From Mnemiopsis leidyi (taxonomy: Eukaryota > Ctenophora > Tentaculata > Lobata > Bolinopsidae): a stretch of DNA of 64,000 bases. The DNA lies in the NCBI GenBank assembly GCA_000226015.1, contig JH155698.1, positions 199,206 through 263,205 of the forward strand, read 5' to 3'. The position numbers and the translations under genes are program-made. The notes beneath the pieces were generated by a model. It had not been told where the DNA came from. It saw only the letters and a program-made list of their open reading frames with translations, and did no database searches. Positions 12,310-23,049 of the stretch are shown here, piece after piece (position 1 is the first letter of the stretch; the number at the start of each line of letters is the position of its first letter).

Positions 12310-15300
12310 ATGATCGACGGACTGATTCTGAGTAACGTTCGCACAAGTTCGCCTAACGCAATTCTAGCGCCAACACCTATCAAACTTCAGAAACACGTGA
12401 TCAGTAGTATGACCACGCCAACCATGATATCATCTACCTCGTACAGCTGTGAGTACTGTGTGTTACGGGTATTTTGCAGTTTTGCTGATAGCTCTCAACT
12501 TTTGCTGCTCCCTGAACGAGCATCGATACACAAATTACAAATATCATTTTGTCAGCAATTGTTGGATTGTCTACCGAAAATGAAATTTTTCTTTATATGA
12601 ATTATATCAAGACCGAATTAGATTTGTATCTAAAAATTTAACGTTTTTCCTTCAGCACCAAGTTCGACGACCTCAACCACATCTGTAAACAGCAGTAACC
12701 CTTCACCGACGATTGACTGGACCCACGAGCGGATTATCAGTCTGATCAAGCTGTACGAAAAGAAGTCAGTTTTGTGGAACCCCAGTAACCCTGAGTACTT
12801 TCACCGAGACATCAGGAACATGGTGTACGACGATCTTGTCAGAGAGCTCAACATTCCCGATCTGACTGGTTAGTAATGACTTATACTTGTTGTTGTCTGT
12901 TGAAAACCATGAAACAAAGTTAGAACTTGTTACTTGCACTCGATAGGTTTTTAACGGAGTTCTGCCAATAACCCCGGGGATTATCTTGGGACTGGTGTTT
13001 TAAAATTTTAATTCCAAGTTCGAGAGATATAAAAACTTTTCCTCTCTCAGTGAACGAAACAAAGAGAAAGTTGGAGAATCTGCGAAGTTACTTCAGACGA
13101 GAGACAAAGAAGTTACAGGACCACGAGCGGAAAACAAGCGAGAAGTTGTTGTCACGGTGGCCCTACTACGAAAGTCTTCAGTTCATCCACGAGTTCATGA
13201 GCGTGAAGAACGAAAGTGGAGCTGAGATGGGCTTCGCTAAGGTTGGTTACATTCTTGTTCAGAACTTGTTTGTTTTTCTTTTTCACGTTCAGTTTGCAAG
13301 TCCCCATGAGATAACACATAGTGTTGACTGTAAATTTAGGTATGATATTGATTATCGTACTCGTAGTCGTATATTGAAATCATACTGAAAATATTTGCAA
13401 ATAGTGAGACACTGAGAACTTGAAGTTTTCCTTCAGCAATTAAACACGAATCCCCTTAATTACAAAAGCTGACCTCCTTATTCTAAACCGATATATTAAA
13501 TATCATATACTATATCATATTATTCTAAACCAATAAACAACCCCTCAGAACATGACAGCCAGGAACTCCTCCTACCACCTCCCCACCATGAAGAGAGAGC
13601 ACGTGACCGAGGAGTGTGCAGTTCAAGTACCGATGGGAAGCACCACCGGTACTCTCGACACCAGTGCTTTCCATCTGGCTAATGTAAACAATGCAGACCT
13701 GGTCGCCGTTCTTAAAGCTCTTCAGGTAAAAACTTTTAAGAGTTTCTGTATCTTCCAACCACATTAGTACTGCCAAAATCAAAGCTAAAGCTATTACAAG
13801 GGGTCTTTCAAATACGAATGTCTGAGCAGTCACCAAAAATGTGACTAAGTACTAACACGCGGCACACCTGCCAGGGTCCTCTGGCGGAGACGGCTGCGTC
13901 CTGTTTTGGTATCACGCCGGACGTACCCGATCAGAACAGCAACAGTAACGGTCTTCACCATCAGATCAACGGAGTAAATCACGCCAACTCCCCTCAACTC
14001 AGCCCAAATACTTCCGCCAGTCCTAGAGTAAGATTTATGAACTTTCTCTTGTCTTTTTATATCTTGCAGACTCTCCCACCTACACTAATGGTTATGTGAT
14101 TTATTACTGGTAACGTGAAACTTAACAAGCTCAGCTTTAAAGTTGGGTGATTGCTAAAGACCAGTTACGATTAACTAAAACAGATAAATAGACACTGGGA
14201 GGGTTAAAAATAATGAATTCTCCAGGGCGAACACACTGAACAAGTCCGCTCAGAAACCCCAGTAGCTCCGATCCTGCCACAAAATCTAGCTCTACCAGCC
14301 TCTGGGAAATCCGACTGTGGCAGCCGTAAGTACTAGTACTTTGCCTTCTTTTATTTTCGGTAGAAAGGGAGGACTGGAACCAGACCCAAACGCTTAATGG
14401 ATAGGACCGATAGACTAAATCAGGATAGATTGAACCATGCTAAAAGCGATAAACTGTCAGCGGTTATTTTTATCTGGATCTCCAACATGCTTGCCATTTG
14501 ATTGCCTTGCTAAATCAAAATTTGACAACTTGAAGTAATTTTGACAAATTTTATACATTAAACGGAGCACCTACGACACGAAATTAATAAGATGTCATAC
14601 AACAAAATGTTTTCCTTCGAGGATAGCTGATGACGTTTGATTAACAGTCCACCAGTAGACATGCAGGTTGGTGCCTGGTGGTGTCTAGTGAGATGCTTTA
14701 CCATAAACAGCTTCTCAACTCTCTGGTTATATATCTTATGAAGTTGTTAGCCGCCGTATGACTTGGTAGTGGCGCAAACTTGGGGTTTAATGATTTGCGG
14801 GTCCGTATAGGAAAATGGCGTCGAAATTTTGAAGTATATATATTTTTGTAGAGCAAATGACTGTTGAGTTCTTGGGATGGAGATTGGTGACCGAGCAACA
14901 TTAAAATGTATCATTCCGAAACTTTAAACTGTTAAAGATAGTTCAAGTTGTACTTCAAGTTCTTAAGTCCACTGCTTAAGTCGACCCAGAAAATCCATAG
15001 AATTCTTAAGGACCAGCAATACTACGAATAAAGCATAAATCCTCAAATATCAGTATTATCCTCGAGAAATTCTTAGGCCTTGGGAAATATCAAGTTATTC
15101 TTGACCTTGCATAATTGAATTTCAATCTATAAGATACATAAAGCTGACAGTCGTCTCCTTTTCAGCGGGAGAAGTGTGCAAGAAGAGGAAGCTATGTGAA
15201 CGTCAGTCCTCCAGCCGGTCTACCGAGGAGGCCGATCTGTGTGGAGACTATGGCAGAACTGTGGCTCACCAACTCCGTAGCATGCCAACCTACGATAGAG

Positions 15301-15748
15301 ACCTCTGTAGACTGCAGGTTCGTTTTGTTTACTTATCTGAGTCCAAGGTCCTTGGTTCAGGTTCTGGGACCTGGGTATAACTAAGCCAGTCCCAGCTCAG
15401 ACACCTGAATATACGTCCTCGATACGTTAGTAGTGCATTGGAACCTGAAAAGTAAGCAACCCAAGGTTATCTTGGCACCTGGGTCTTGGGACCTGGCTAT
15501 ATAAATAAACCTAGGCTCAGATTCTTCACCTGAAGTGCGTAGCAGGTTCCATGAAAGATTACAAAAATTTGGTCTGATCAGCCACCAGCCCTTCATTCGT
15601 ATGCGAACGGGAAAAAAATTCTGTATGTTGACGAATAACCTTTCAGATTGACCAATTGATATTCAACATTATCCACAAAGACAAAAAGGATCTAACGAAT
15701 GGAGTGAGCGAAACAGAGGAGTCCAATAAGCCACCTCCTCAAAGTTAG
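12310..15748 (+). CDS. MADF-BESS domain transcription-factor-like protein (408 aa, 8 exons)
   Basis: MADF is a Myb/SANT-like DNA-binding fold and BESS a short dimerisation or protein-contact motif; together they define the Adf-1-like family of nuclear regulators. The exons are 12310-12448, 12656-12868, 13051-13241, 13549-13725, 13875-14027, 14226-14325, 15166-15317 and 15647-15748. All have GT-AG borders and phases that agree, giving 409 codons including TAG. The MADF domain spans about residues 70-165: RIISLIKLYEKKSVLWNP, then DLVRELNIPDLT, TKRKLENLRSYFRRE and RWPYYESLQFI. A Ser/Asn/Pro-rich linker follows, then a basic KKRKL (nuclear-localisation candidate). A BESS motif sits at about 352-385 (YGRTVAHQLRSMPTYDR...LIFNII). 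The ATG follows an acceptor-like ctctcag by two bases, so a 5' non-coding exon may exist upstream. Intron 6 (about 840 bases) holds nothing recognisable. Confidence 0.9.
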
Positions 15749-17160
15749 ACCTTTGTCAAGACCTAGACTACTGTGATGACATCACAACACGTCGTCATGG
15801 TAACCAACAAACATCACGCTACGTCACCGGACATAATGTGAGTCACCGGACATAATATCGTGACGACATGAAACGCTCGTCAGGTCTGCACTGAAATCAA
15901 ATTAGTTGAGCAATAGTAGAGACAGCGCTGGAAGAAGAAACGTAGGCAGTAGGACTTATCGTAGTGCCCGGGCGGCGATTCTTTGCAGAACATAGGACTT
16001 CAGCTAGATTAGGACCTGTGTCAAGGTCTCACCGAACTGAGACATTGTCAGAGGTGCAGCTCCACCGGGACAGTGTGTTGGTGTACGGTGGGACCTTATC
16101 TTTTCAAGTAGGCCGATAGATGGGAGCGGCTTTAATTTGTTTTCAAGTAGCACCAGCAGTACCTCAGTATCACCTTCCCGTCATCAGAAACAACATCAAA
16201 TTTGTTTCTTGTTTTTATCACTGTATCAGAATTGTTTCATTAAATCGTGTGCGATGTTTATTTTCGGTAAAATGTTTAGAATTGTATTGCTCACGAATTA
16301 TACCCTTTGGTTTTTGACATTGGCAAAATTTTGCTTTGCATGGCAAATTATGTTTTCTAATTCTATTGAGTCAGTTTAATTTATTTTCAAGGGGATAACT
16401 TTTTAATGTTGTTCGTTGAAATCATTGTTTTCAATTGATCAGAATTCATTCGTTATTGTTCCTTAAATATTTATTAATTATGTATTAACTAAGTTGAAAA
16501 TTGGATTATTTATTTGCGTTACTGTTTCAAGAATTCTCGCGATGGGCTAACTTTATCTTAGTCTTCTCTTGCATGGGATAATTGTATTCATTGAACGAAT
16601 CTTGCTTTGCACACATTTCGGACATGGTAGATTACTAGATTATGCCGTTTTTCTATGCGTGTCCGGGATGGCTTCTACCGCTTTAGTCTGCATACGATAT
16701 ACAATGATTTTTGTGTACTGACTGTAGTATTTTAACTTTCATTGGTATATTTGTCAACCAAGGTATCTTTTTTTCTCCTGTTGAAACATTGTTGAATTAT
16801 TAGTTTTACAGCTACACAGCTGAAGTTGAACTTCATCTTTTCCGAATTTCCTAACGACAAAGACTGACATTGAAAATCACAGTTTAGCTCATGTAGCACC
16901 CAATGACAGAAGACAGACTGACCGACTTACCAGCACGTGGCAGCTATTCCTCGTGACTATACTTATCAAAGTAAGATCTGATCAGATTGATCTCTGTCAC
17001 AGTACAAGCTAAAGTGGTTGCCAATATCGCAGATCAAAACTACATCTCATGATTATCTGTATTAACTCTAGTTCTACAAACCTCGAGGGAATCAAAAACT
17101 GTGCTGTGTCAGTCATACACTACTAGTACAAGAACTAGTAGAACTAGATAAGAACACACA
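15749..17160. other. Intergenic stretch, no gene seen
   Basis: The first 350 bases are balanced in composition and probably include the 3' UTR of the MADF-BESS gene. 16.1-16.9 kb is T-rich on the plus strand. The last 60 bases contain ctagtacaagaactagtag just before the next ATG, a short palindromic region. No promoter motif was identified. Confidence 0.5.
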
Positions 17161-18096
17161 ATGGAGAACTTGTCCGATGTCGACTTGAATGATTTAAATG
17201 ACCCTCTCACGTCCAACTCTTCATTTCGGCTTCTCTCAGACCTAGAACTGGCTGTTTTAGTCACCAAAGAACTGGGGTATCTCATCTCAGAATGGGAAAC
17301 TCGGCAAAACTCTGGCCGGTTCCCAGGTTTGGGGATCAAATCGCTAAAAGACCGAGTAAGGAACGTTGACTGTTTGGCGGTACACACAAAGTGTGACATG
17401 TGGAGTATTCTCCACATGGCACACCCCCTCATTTTCCAGCCCTATGTGGATCAGTTCAGAGAGAATGAGCGGGAAGTGTTCCTCGCTCTGAGCCGGGAGG
17501 TTATACCGAGCATCAGGGTTCAGCTGCACAATCTGAATGGTTGTGTAAGTGAAGTTGTATTTCCTGTTTCACGGAGATCGGGAGAGTTTAAATCTAAGTC
17601 ATATCCTGATTATGATGGACTTGGAGATTTGGAGCTTGTTATGGTCTCATGCAAGGAGCTGGACTTTATTTTGACAGAGCAGTTTACAAAACATAAGCAC
17701 AATGATTTAGCTGATTTTGGAGATAATATAAGGCATGCAGTGGACATTGATGACGATGCTAGACATAAATTGTCGTGGTTGAATAATCAAAGAGACGTTT
17801 TCCTCACAAATCGAGATGTTAATAATTTTTCTGACGAACAAGCGAGAAGAATCTTTATTAACGTATGTAAAGATGTACGTGACATTTTAAATCCTGATGT
17901 TAAACGGACTCACTCAAACTCATCGAGTGACCCGGGGAACTACACCAGTGAAATGGACAAGAGACTTTTGATAACAAGGTTCTTGGAAGGTGGAAACAAT
18001 AGTAATCGTCTTAAGATGATTTTTATGGTATTTTGTGTCATTCTGTTTGTGCTTGTTCTGTCAGTGTTGATATATGAATTAACTAAATCAAAATAA
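17161..18096 (+). CDS. Intronless tail-anchored protein with a duplicated helical domain (311 aa)
   Basis: I do not recognise a named family. The protein has two copies of one domain of about 100 residues: about 26-120 (SDLELAVLVTKELGYLISE...) and about 160-250 (GDLELVMVSCKELDFILTE...). Both show the pattern DLEL-x5-KEL-x3-L-x-E, then a helical stretch ending in EVFLALSREVIPSI or ARRIFINVCKDVRDIL. The layout resembles HEPN/DUF4145-type helical bundles, but the Rx4-6H residues of active HEPN RNases are absent in copy 2 (NNQRDVFLTN), so this is a weak structural guess. A Ser/Asn-rich spacer leads to one hydrophobic segment at about 285-305 (MIFMVFCVILFVLVLSVLIY) followed only by ELTKSK. That is the form of a tail anchor, with the bulk in the cytosol. 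There is no signal peptide. It is a single exon among spliced neighbours. AATAAA occurs about 230 bases after the stop. Confidence 0.85.
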   Translation: MENLSDVDLNDLNDPLTSNSSFRLLSDLELAVLVTKELGYLISEWETRQNSGRFPGLGIKSLKDRVRNVDCLAVHTKCDMWSILHMAHPLIFQPYVDQFRENEREVFLALSREVIPSIRVQLHNLNGCVSEVVFPVSRRSGEFKSKSYPDYDGLGDLELVMVSCKELDFILTEQFTKHKHNDLADFGDNIRHAVDIDDDARHKLSWLNNQRDVFLTNRDVNNFSDEQARRIFINVCKDVRDILNPDVKRTHSNSSSDPGNYTSEMDKRLLITRFLEGGNNSNRLKMIFMVFCVILFVLVLSVLIYELTKSK

Positions 18097-18324
18097 TAGT
18101 GGGTTTTTAACAGATCAAACGATGTTAAAGATTTTGGAGACCAGTATTTTTGGAAAATGGTCACAATTTCTCTAAGTCTAAACCGCGCGTCATAGCGTTG
18201 ATCAATATCTATTTATGTTGGGTTATTGGTCAATCGTTGTCGCAATTCGGTGACCTAACATTTCTTACCAGTACCTGGGCTTTTCCCAAAAATACCGCTC
18301 CTAATAAGTTACAAAATCAACAAT

Positions 18325-18484
18325 CAAATAAAGTATGCTGATCAGAATAAATAAAAAACTGCAAGTTCTGTAGATTTACTCACACATCTAAACGAAAACA
18401 ATCACATACATAAACTTAAAGTATGCTGCTCAGAATAAATAAAAAACTGCAAGTTCTGTAGATACTCATACATCTAAACGAAAT
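18325..18484. repeat. Direct duplication of ~80 bp
   Basis: aagtatgctgatcagaataa...tctaaacgaaa at about 18331-18400 recurs at about 18419-18484 with a few changes. Each copy carries an AATAAA, so the tail-anchored gene has two or more poly-A signals in tandem. Confidence 0.85.
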
Positions 18485-18765
18485 CCTACCAGTACCACTT
18501 GAGCTGAACACATTGAAAATTTCTAGGTGATTCAGATTGCATTGATTGTTACAAGCTTGTTACCAGGTTACAGTGCAGACTCCATCTTTAGAATCACCAG
18601 TTTTGTAGCACTGTCCTGAACTATTATCTTCTTCAAACTGGAACTCTGAGGAATGGATCTGTATAAAACCTTGATATTATTATTTGACTCTGCACTTGCA
18701 GCAGGCGTAACTCGATGACATTTCGGCTGTCAACCGTCAACTTCAAGTACAAAAACGGACTTAAA

Positions 18766-18945
18766 TTACAAACCCGGATTATCAGAAACAACGCTGGTAG
18801 CGACCAGGAAGTTTTTCTCCTCTCTCTCTACCTCAGCAGTGTACTTCACTTCTCTTGTCAGCCGCTTCTTATCAGGCACTCCTATTTTAGAGGAGCTCAA
18901 ACAGGTCTGCTCTTTGTCCGGCGTTACCGGCTCAAGGGAGAGGTT
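18766..18945 (-). CDS. Terminal coding exon of unknown gene, or alternative last exon of the Maf-like gene
   Basis: Behind the acceptor atattacag there is a 60-codon frame, in phase 0, ending in TAA (18766-18768). It begins NLSLEPVTPDKEQT and continues with KKRLTREVKYTAEVEREEKN, a hydrophilic, ordinary protein composition. The same DNA read on the plus strand gives a less protein-like frame. The Maf-like bZIP exon (21357-21479), 2.4 kb upstream on this strand, also ends in phase 0, so a splice skipping 20594-20734 would be in frame. That splice would lose the second half of the zipper. A separate gene is equally possible. Confidence 0.35.
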   Translation of the reverse strand, partial: NLSLEPVTPDKEQTCLSSSKIGVPDKKRLTREVKYTAEVEREEKNFLVATSVVSDNPGL

Positions 18946-20593
18946 CTGTAATATGAGTGACCGTTATTGTTTTGGGTGCTATTATAGGTTCTATCAGGGG
19001 GGGGGGGGTTAAATCTTACAGGGGGGGGTTAAATCTTACAAATAACAGACGTCAAATGAAGCACTGGAAACACTAGGGCCAGTGGCGTGTTGTGTAACTC
19101 AAGTAGAGGCCAAGCCGCATAAAACTCAAAGTTAAAGTTGGCAATCATGGACAAAGACAAAGAGTGTAGTCAGTATCATGGCGAGTGGTTAGTGGTTACA
19201 AAAACAACCTGTGAATGTGATCACACCTCTTTAAACTGAAAAGTCTCTACTGAGTCGGACGTTCTAGCTCTGCCGAAGAAAACGCAAGTTATTATCAGAA
19301 AGATGGAACAAAGAGATGGTACTGATGCGATTCTCATATCAAACCAAACTTCAGGTTAATCTGGATTTAAGTTCAAATTCAATGTTAAACTTCAAACTTG
19401 TAGGCTATAGCAGTATGACCGGTACTGTACTTGAAAATGAAACAAAGTGAAAGAGAAAGAATAAGGTTGAGGTATGACTATAGGACAAGCAGGAAATGGG
19501 ATAGATCTTGAGTAGTTAAGTACAAATACAATTGGTGCACATTATGATAACAAGTACAAATGTGTTTGTACGGCTGGCTTGGTGGCTTTCAACCTCAAGT
19601 TCAACTAAAAATGTTTTGTCAGCTCAATTCCGTCCAGGCTCAATTCTTTACAATTACACTCAAGTCAATATGTTCGTTTAATACGTCCTCTTGATCCAAT
19701 GAATATTAAAAATGGAATATTTTTCGAAACGTCAGGTTAAATGCGATTTTCACCTGTTGGAATTACAACGACTTTCATCGTCCTAAATTCATTATAAAAG
19801 TATCAACAAAGGCCATAATGCCATATCAACAACATCAATTAAAAACTTGTCAATCTATTTTATTTATTCTGCAGCACAATTGTTCACTAGCCAAATAGTT
19901 ATTTACTTGTCACAAATTCATGTGTTCATTTACAGATTCGATCACTGTAACGGCAAACGCAATCTGACTCACAAATTCGGAGAAATACATACGGGCGAAT
20001 GAATTAGTCAATGCGAACAAAGAAGACACTTTCAGTTTAACTAAAACGACTAAAATTGAATGGTAAACAACAGGCATTACCTCATAAAATAAATAACCAA
20101 ACTTAGACACGCAAAATGAAATAGCAACTTAGACATGCAATATATTTACAAAAAACTGCGAACTTCTATTTCTCTCTGCAAAAGATCTCTATCATCCAGA
20201 TGTATAACTTAATCCAATATTGCTTACAGTTACTGATATATCATGCCATGCTGAAAACTAAACAAATAAATAAATAAATAAATAATAAGCGTTCCCACTG
20301 TAAATTTGCAAAACTTGACGCGCAGTTAATGTGAAAAAACTGTATAATTTTTATATTGACTTAATGCACAATGTGATAACAAATCGAAACGTTTAACTTC
20401 GAAACGTTTAACTTCAAAAGCTAAAATCTTAGATACAAAAACAACTCTGGCAGTAACATCCGTGTTCTTCGGTCCTCAAAGCTTAATTTTTCCGGCTCCT
20501 TCTCCGTCTAAAACTTCAATCTCTCTGCTTAGTGATGGCAGACATTCCTCTTCAACCAACTTGGTTTAAAAAACCAGGGGAGCTGCTGATGAC
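18946..20593. other. Intergenic or intronic stretch
   Basis: It holds two copies of a G-run plus ttaaatcttaca (about 18997-19040), a (TAAA)n tract near 20266 and a block at 19631-19703 repeated in inverted orientation at 57171. One plus-strand stretch, about 19244-19352 (STESDVLALPKKTQVIIRK..., ending at a GTTAAT donor), could be an isolated exon; I could not connect it to anything. Confidence 0.4.
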
Positions 20594-22502
20594 TCAAGTC
20601 TGGCGGAGAACTAGTCCAGGCAGCTCTATCTTTATGTTGTGTTGCTCCGCAAACTGCAGCAACATTGCCAGTTTCTGGTTTGTTTCTCCCGTACTTCGGT
20701 TTACTTTCTCCGTCTCCTGCTCTTGGCACGCTAACTGAAACAGAGGGGTTGAGTAAATTAAATGTTAGTTAAATATCAGTGGAAATGGAAAGTGATATTA
20801 CTGACTGATTGAGTCGATCGATTTTGATAAATGTAACTAGTTGACTGGTTACTAGTTATTAGCTGACTGGATAGTGGTTACTAGTTATATACTAATAAGC
20901 TGACTGGATAGAACAGAAAGTTCGGTTCTTTCAACACGTGACTATGTCGACTATGACACTTTATTACTAAGTTTAGACAGACCTCGTTAATGTTATACAA
21001 AACAGAAGCGCTTAGTAAACTAATCAGTTCAACAGTTTTGAAAGTAATCCAATTAAAGCATAAAGACAGTCTAAAAATATGTCTGCAATGTCAAGGAAGT
21101 CAGACGTCATGGGGGTGTGATAATGTCCAATTTGGTGAACCTGCAGTTTTTTCCTTCATGTGCCCTTAAAGTAAACCCTAGCTTAAAAGCTGCATACCAC
21201 GTGTCGATAAAAGATGCAGTAGCATACATAGAGTGAAAACTGCACCATTGTATTGTTAATGTCATCAAATTATATGGGTAGAAACATACCAAGAGCTTGA
21301 GATAGCCAACCACTTATCAGCAAAAGAATTTCAAATAAGAAACATGAGGTACCCACCTCTTGTTCAAGCTCAGAGATTTCCTCTTCCAGGACTGAGATAG
21401 TTGCCACACGCTTGTGTCTGCTCAGCTTGGCGTAAGTCCTGTTTTTTAGTCTTCGTCTTAGTTGCTTCAGTCTCACAACCTGTAAATTTGTTGGGTAACT
21501 GTAAGGTGTACTCAGTTCTGTTTACATTGACATCAGTAGATAGACAATTGGGTATCCTTAATAGGATGCTGTATGGCACTCTTTATCACTCTTTGCACTC
21601 TTTATGGTAAAGTGCAACTAAAAGGCCGGGGCTTTTTGTCCTGAGACCAACTAGTAAAAATGGTAAAATACTCAAAGCTTAATATTTGACTTTACAGTTG
21701 GGTAAATTTACAGTTGGGTAAATTTCCAGTTGGGTAAATTTACAGTTTGGTGAATTTACTTTTGGAAAAAAAGACAAACCTCGGTTCTACTCATGCCGCG
21801 AAGTTGTTTGTTTAGATCCTTGATACTCAAGTTTACAAGAGTACTGATATCCATTGGTCCTCGAGAGGTAGCACATTCAGGACTTTTCTGAAACGGAAAA
21901 TACAGTCAGAAAAGTTTATATCTTTACTTAGAGGAGGTAATAGGTCAAGAGGGTTATTTTGAGCAAAATATTAAAGCTTAAACGTTAAAAACGTGACGTC
22001 AACACGTGACGTTAAAATGTAACGTAAACACGACGTTAATCGCACCGGTATGGAAGAGAAGGATGACTGTTTGTACATCTGGTCTAAGTTCGACTGTTGT
22101 CGCAACAAGGTCAATATCTCCGGAGTCAGAGTGATCTTGGGCGGCGGACTCAGGGAGGGAATAAGCGTCGGGGAAACCTTATTGATATTGAGTTAGAATT
22201 TGGCAGAGAGTATCTTTTCCTTATTGTTGGTATTTCGGGATCAAACTTTATAAAGCTAAACTTCTTAAAAACTCCGACAGAGTTGAAAAAATATAACATG
22301 ACAATTACAAATTTCCTACCGATAGAAGTTTAGGAGTGAAACTTTTAGGTTCAGGTGGCGATAGAGGGCGGCTAAAGAAGGTCGGATTGACTCTGTTGAG
22401 GTCGAGGGTGAAGTTCCAGGGTTGCATGAACTGTAGAAAGTTTCTGGGAGGAGCCAGAACCGCTGGTCGGGGAGGTATCATTTGGAATGCACTCGTTGTC
22501 AT
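20594..22502 (-). CDS. Small-Maf-like bZIP transcription factor (184 aa, 4 exons)
   Basis: Maf proteins are nuclear bZIP factors that pair with each other or with CNC/AP-1 partners on antioxidant-type elements. The exons on the minus strand are 22502-22320, 21887-21780, 21479-21357 and 20734-20594, all phase 0, giving 185 codons including TGA. Exon 2 gives the Maf extended homology region (STLVNLSIKDLNKQLRGMSRTE). Exon 3 gives VVRLKQLRRRLKNRTYAKL and SRHKRV, the Maf basic region. The family usually has NRGYAxSCRxKRV, so G to T and C to S changes are visible. Exon 4 continues the coiled coil (ACQEQETEKVNRSTGETNQK, then LAMLLQFAEQHNI). The 61-residue first exon is Pro-rich and not conserved, so this start is the least certain part. 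The size fits small Mafs (about 150-185 aa), which lack a transactivation domain. Confidence 0.82.
21690..21757. repeat. 15-bp tandem repeat in a Maf-like intron
   Basis: Four copies of cagttgggtaaattt, the last diverged (cagtttggtgaattt), 22 bases from the donor of the exon ending at 21780. Confidence 0.9.
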
Positions 22503-23032
22503 TTTGTTCCTTAAAGTTTGGGGTTAGATCTTAAACGTCAACGCACATCGTAAAATATGATAATTGAACTATTTGAATTTCAAAGTCGGAAATTTTTATT
22601 TTGTTTATTTTTTAATTAGTTTTTCGTTTTATCCTGACTTTAGGAGCGTGTTGCGATGATTGAATATCGCGCTACATAATATCGCCATAATGTGTACAAG
22701 TAAAATATTTAAGTTCGTGTAACTTATCAAACTGATGAAAACAAATAGCAAGGTTGTCTCAAGCACACCAAACCGGTCAAACTCATAACCAATGCAATGA
22801 CTTATTAGTCATTAGTCGTAAAATATGATCATTGAATCAGAAAACGCAAGAAATCCGAAGGATTTGTGAGTCTTGGCACATTCCAAAAACAATACAAAAT
22901 ATAAACATCGCTGATCTAGACACAATGAACCGTGAAAAGGCAAAACTGAAGATGTAAAAGTCCAGCTAGTCTATATTATAACGGTCCCCCGCCGCGCGAG
23001 CCAACAACAGCTCTGTAACGCGTGACATCCAG

Positions 23033-23040
23033 TGACGTCA
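23033..23040. promoter_or_regulatory. CRE palindrome TGACGTCA upstream of the Maf-like gene
   Basis: A full cyclic-AMP response element in a short GC-rich block (22985-23050), about 530 bases upstream of the presumed Maf-like start codon. The position suits a promoter or proximal enhancer. Function is inferred from the motif only. Confidence 0.35.
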
Positions 23041-23049
23041 CAGCGACAC

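Noticed and set aside
18715-18951. Plus-strand 78-codon frame MTFRLSTVNF...
   Set aside because: The minus strand of the same DNA gives a cleaner terminal exon with a proper acceptor; at most one of them is coding.
20529-20729. Minus-strand 66-codon frame over Maf-like exon 4
   Set aside because: Out of phase with the bZIP exon; the in-phase frame continues the leucine zipper and has its own stop.
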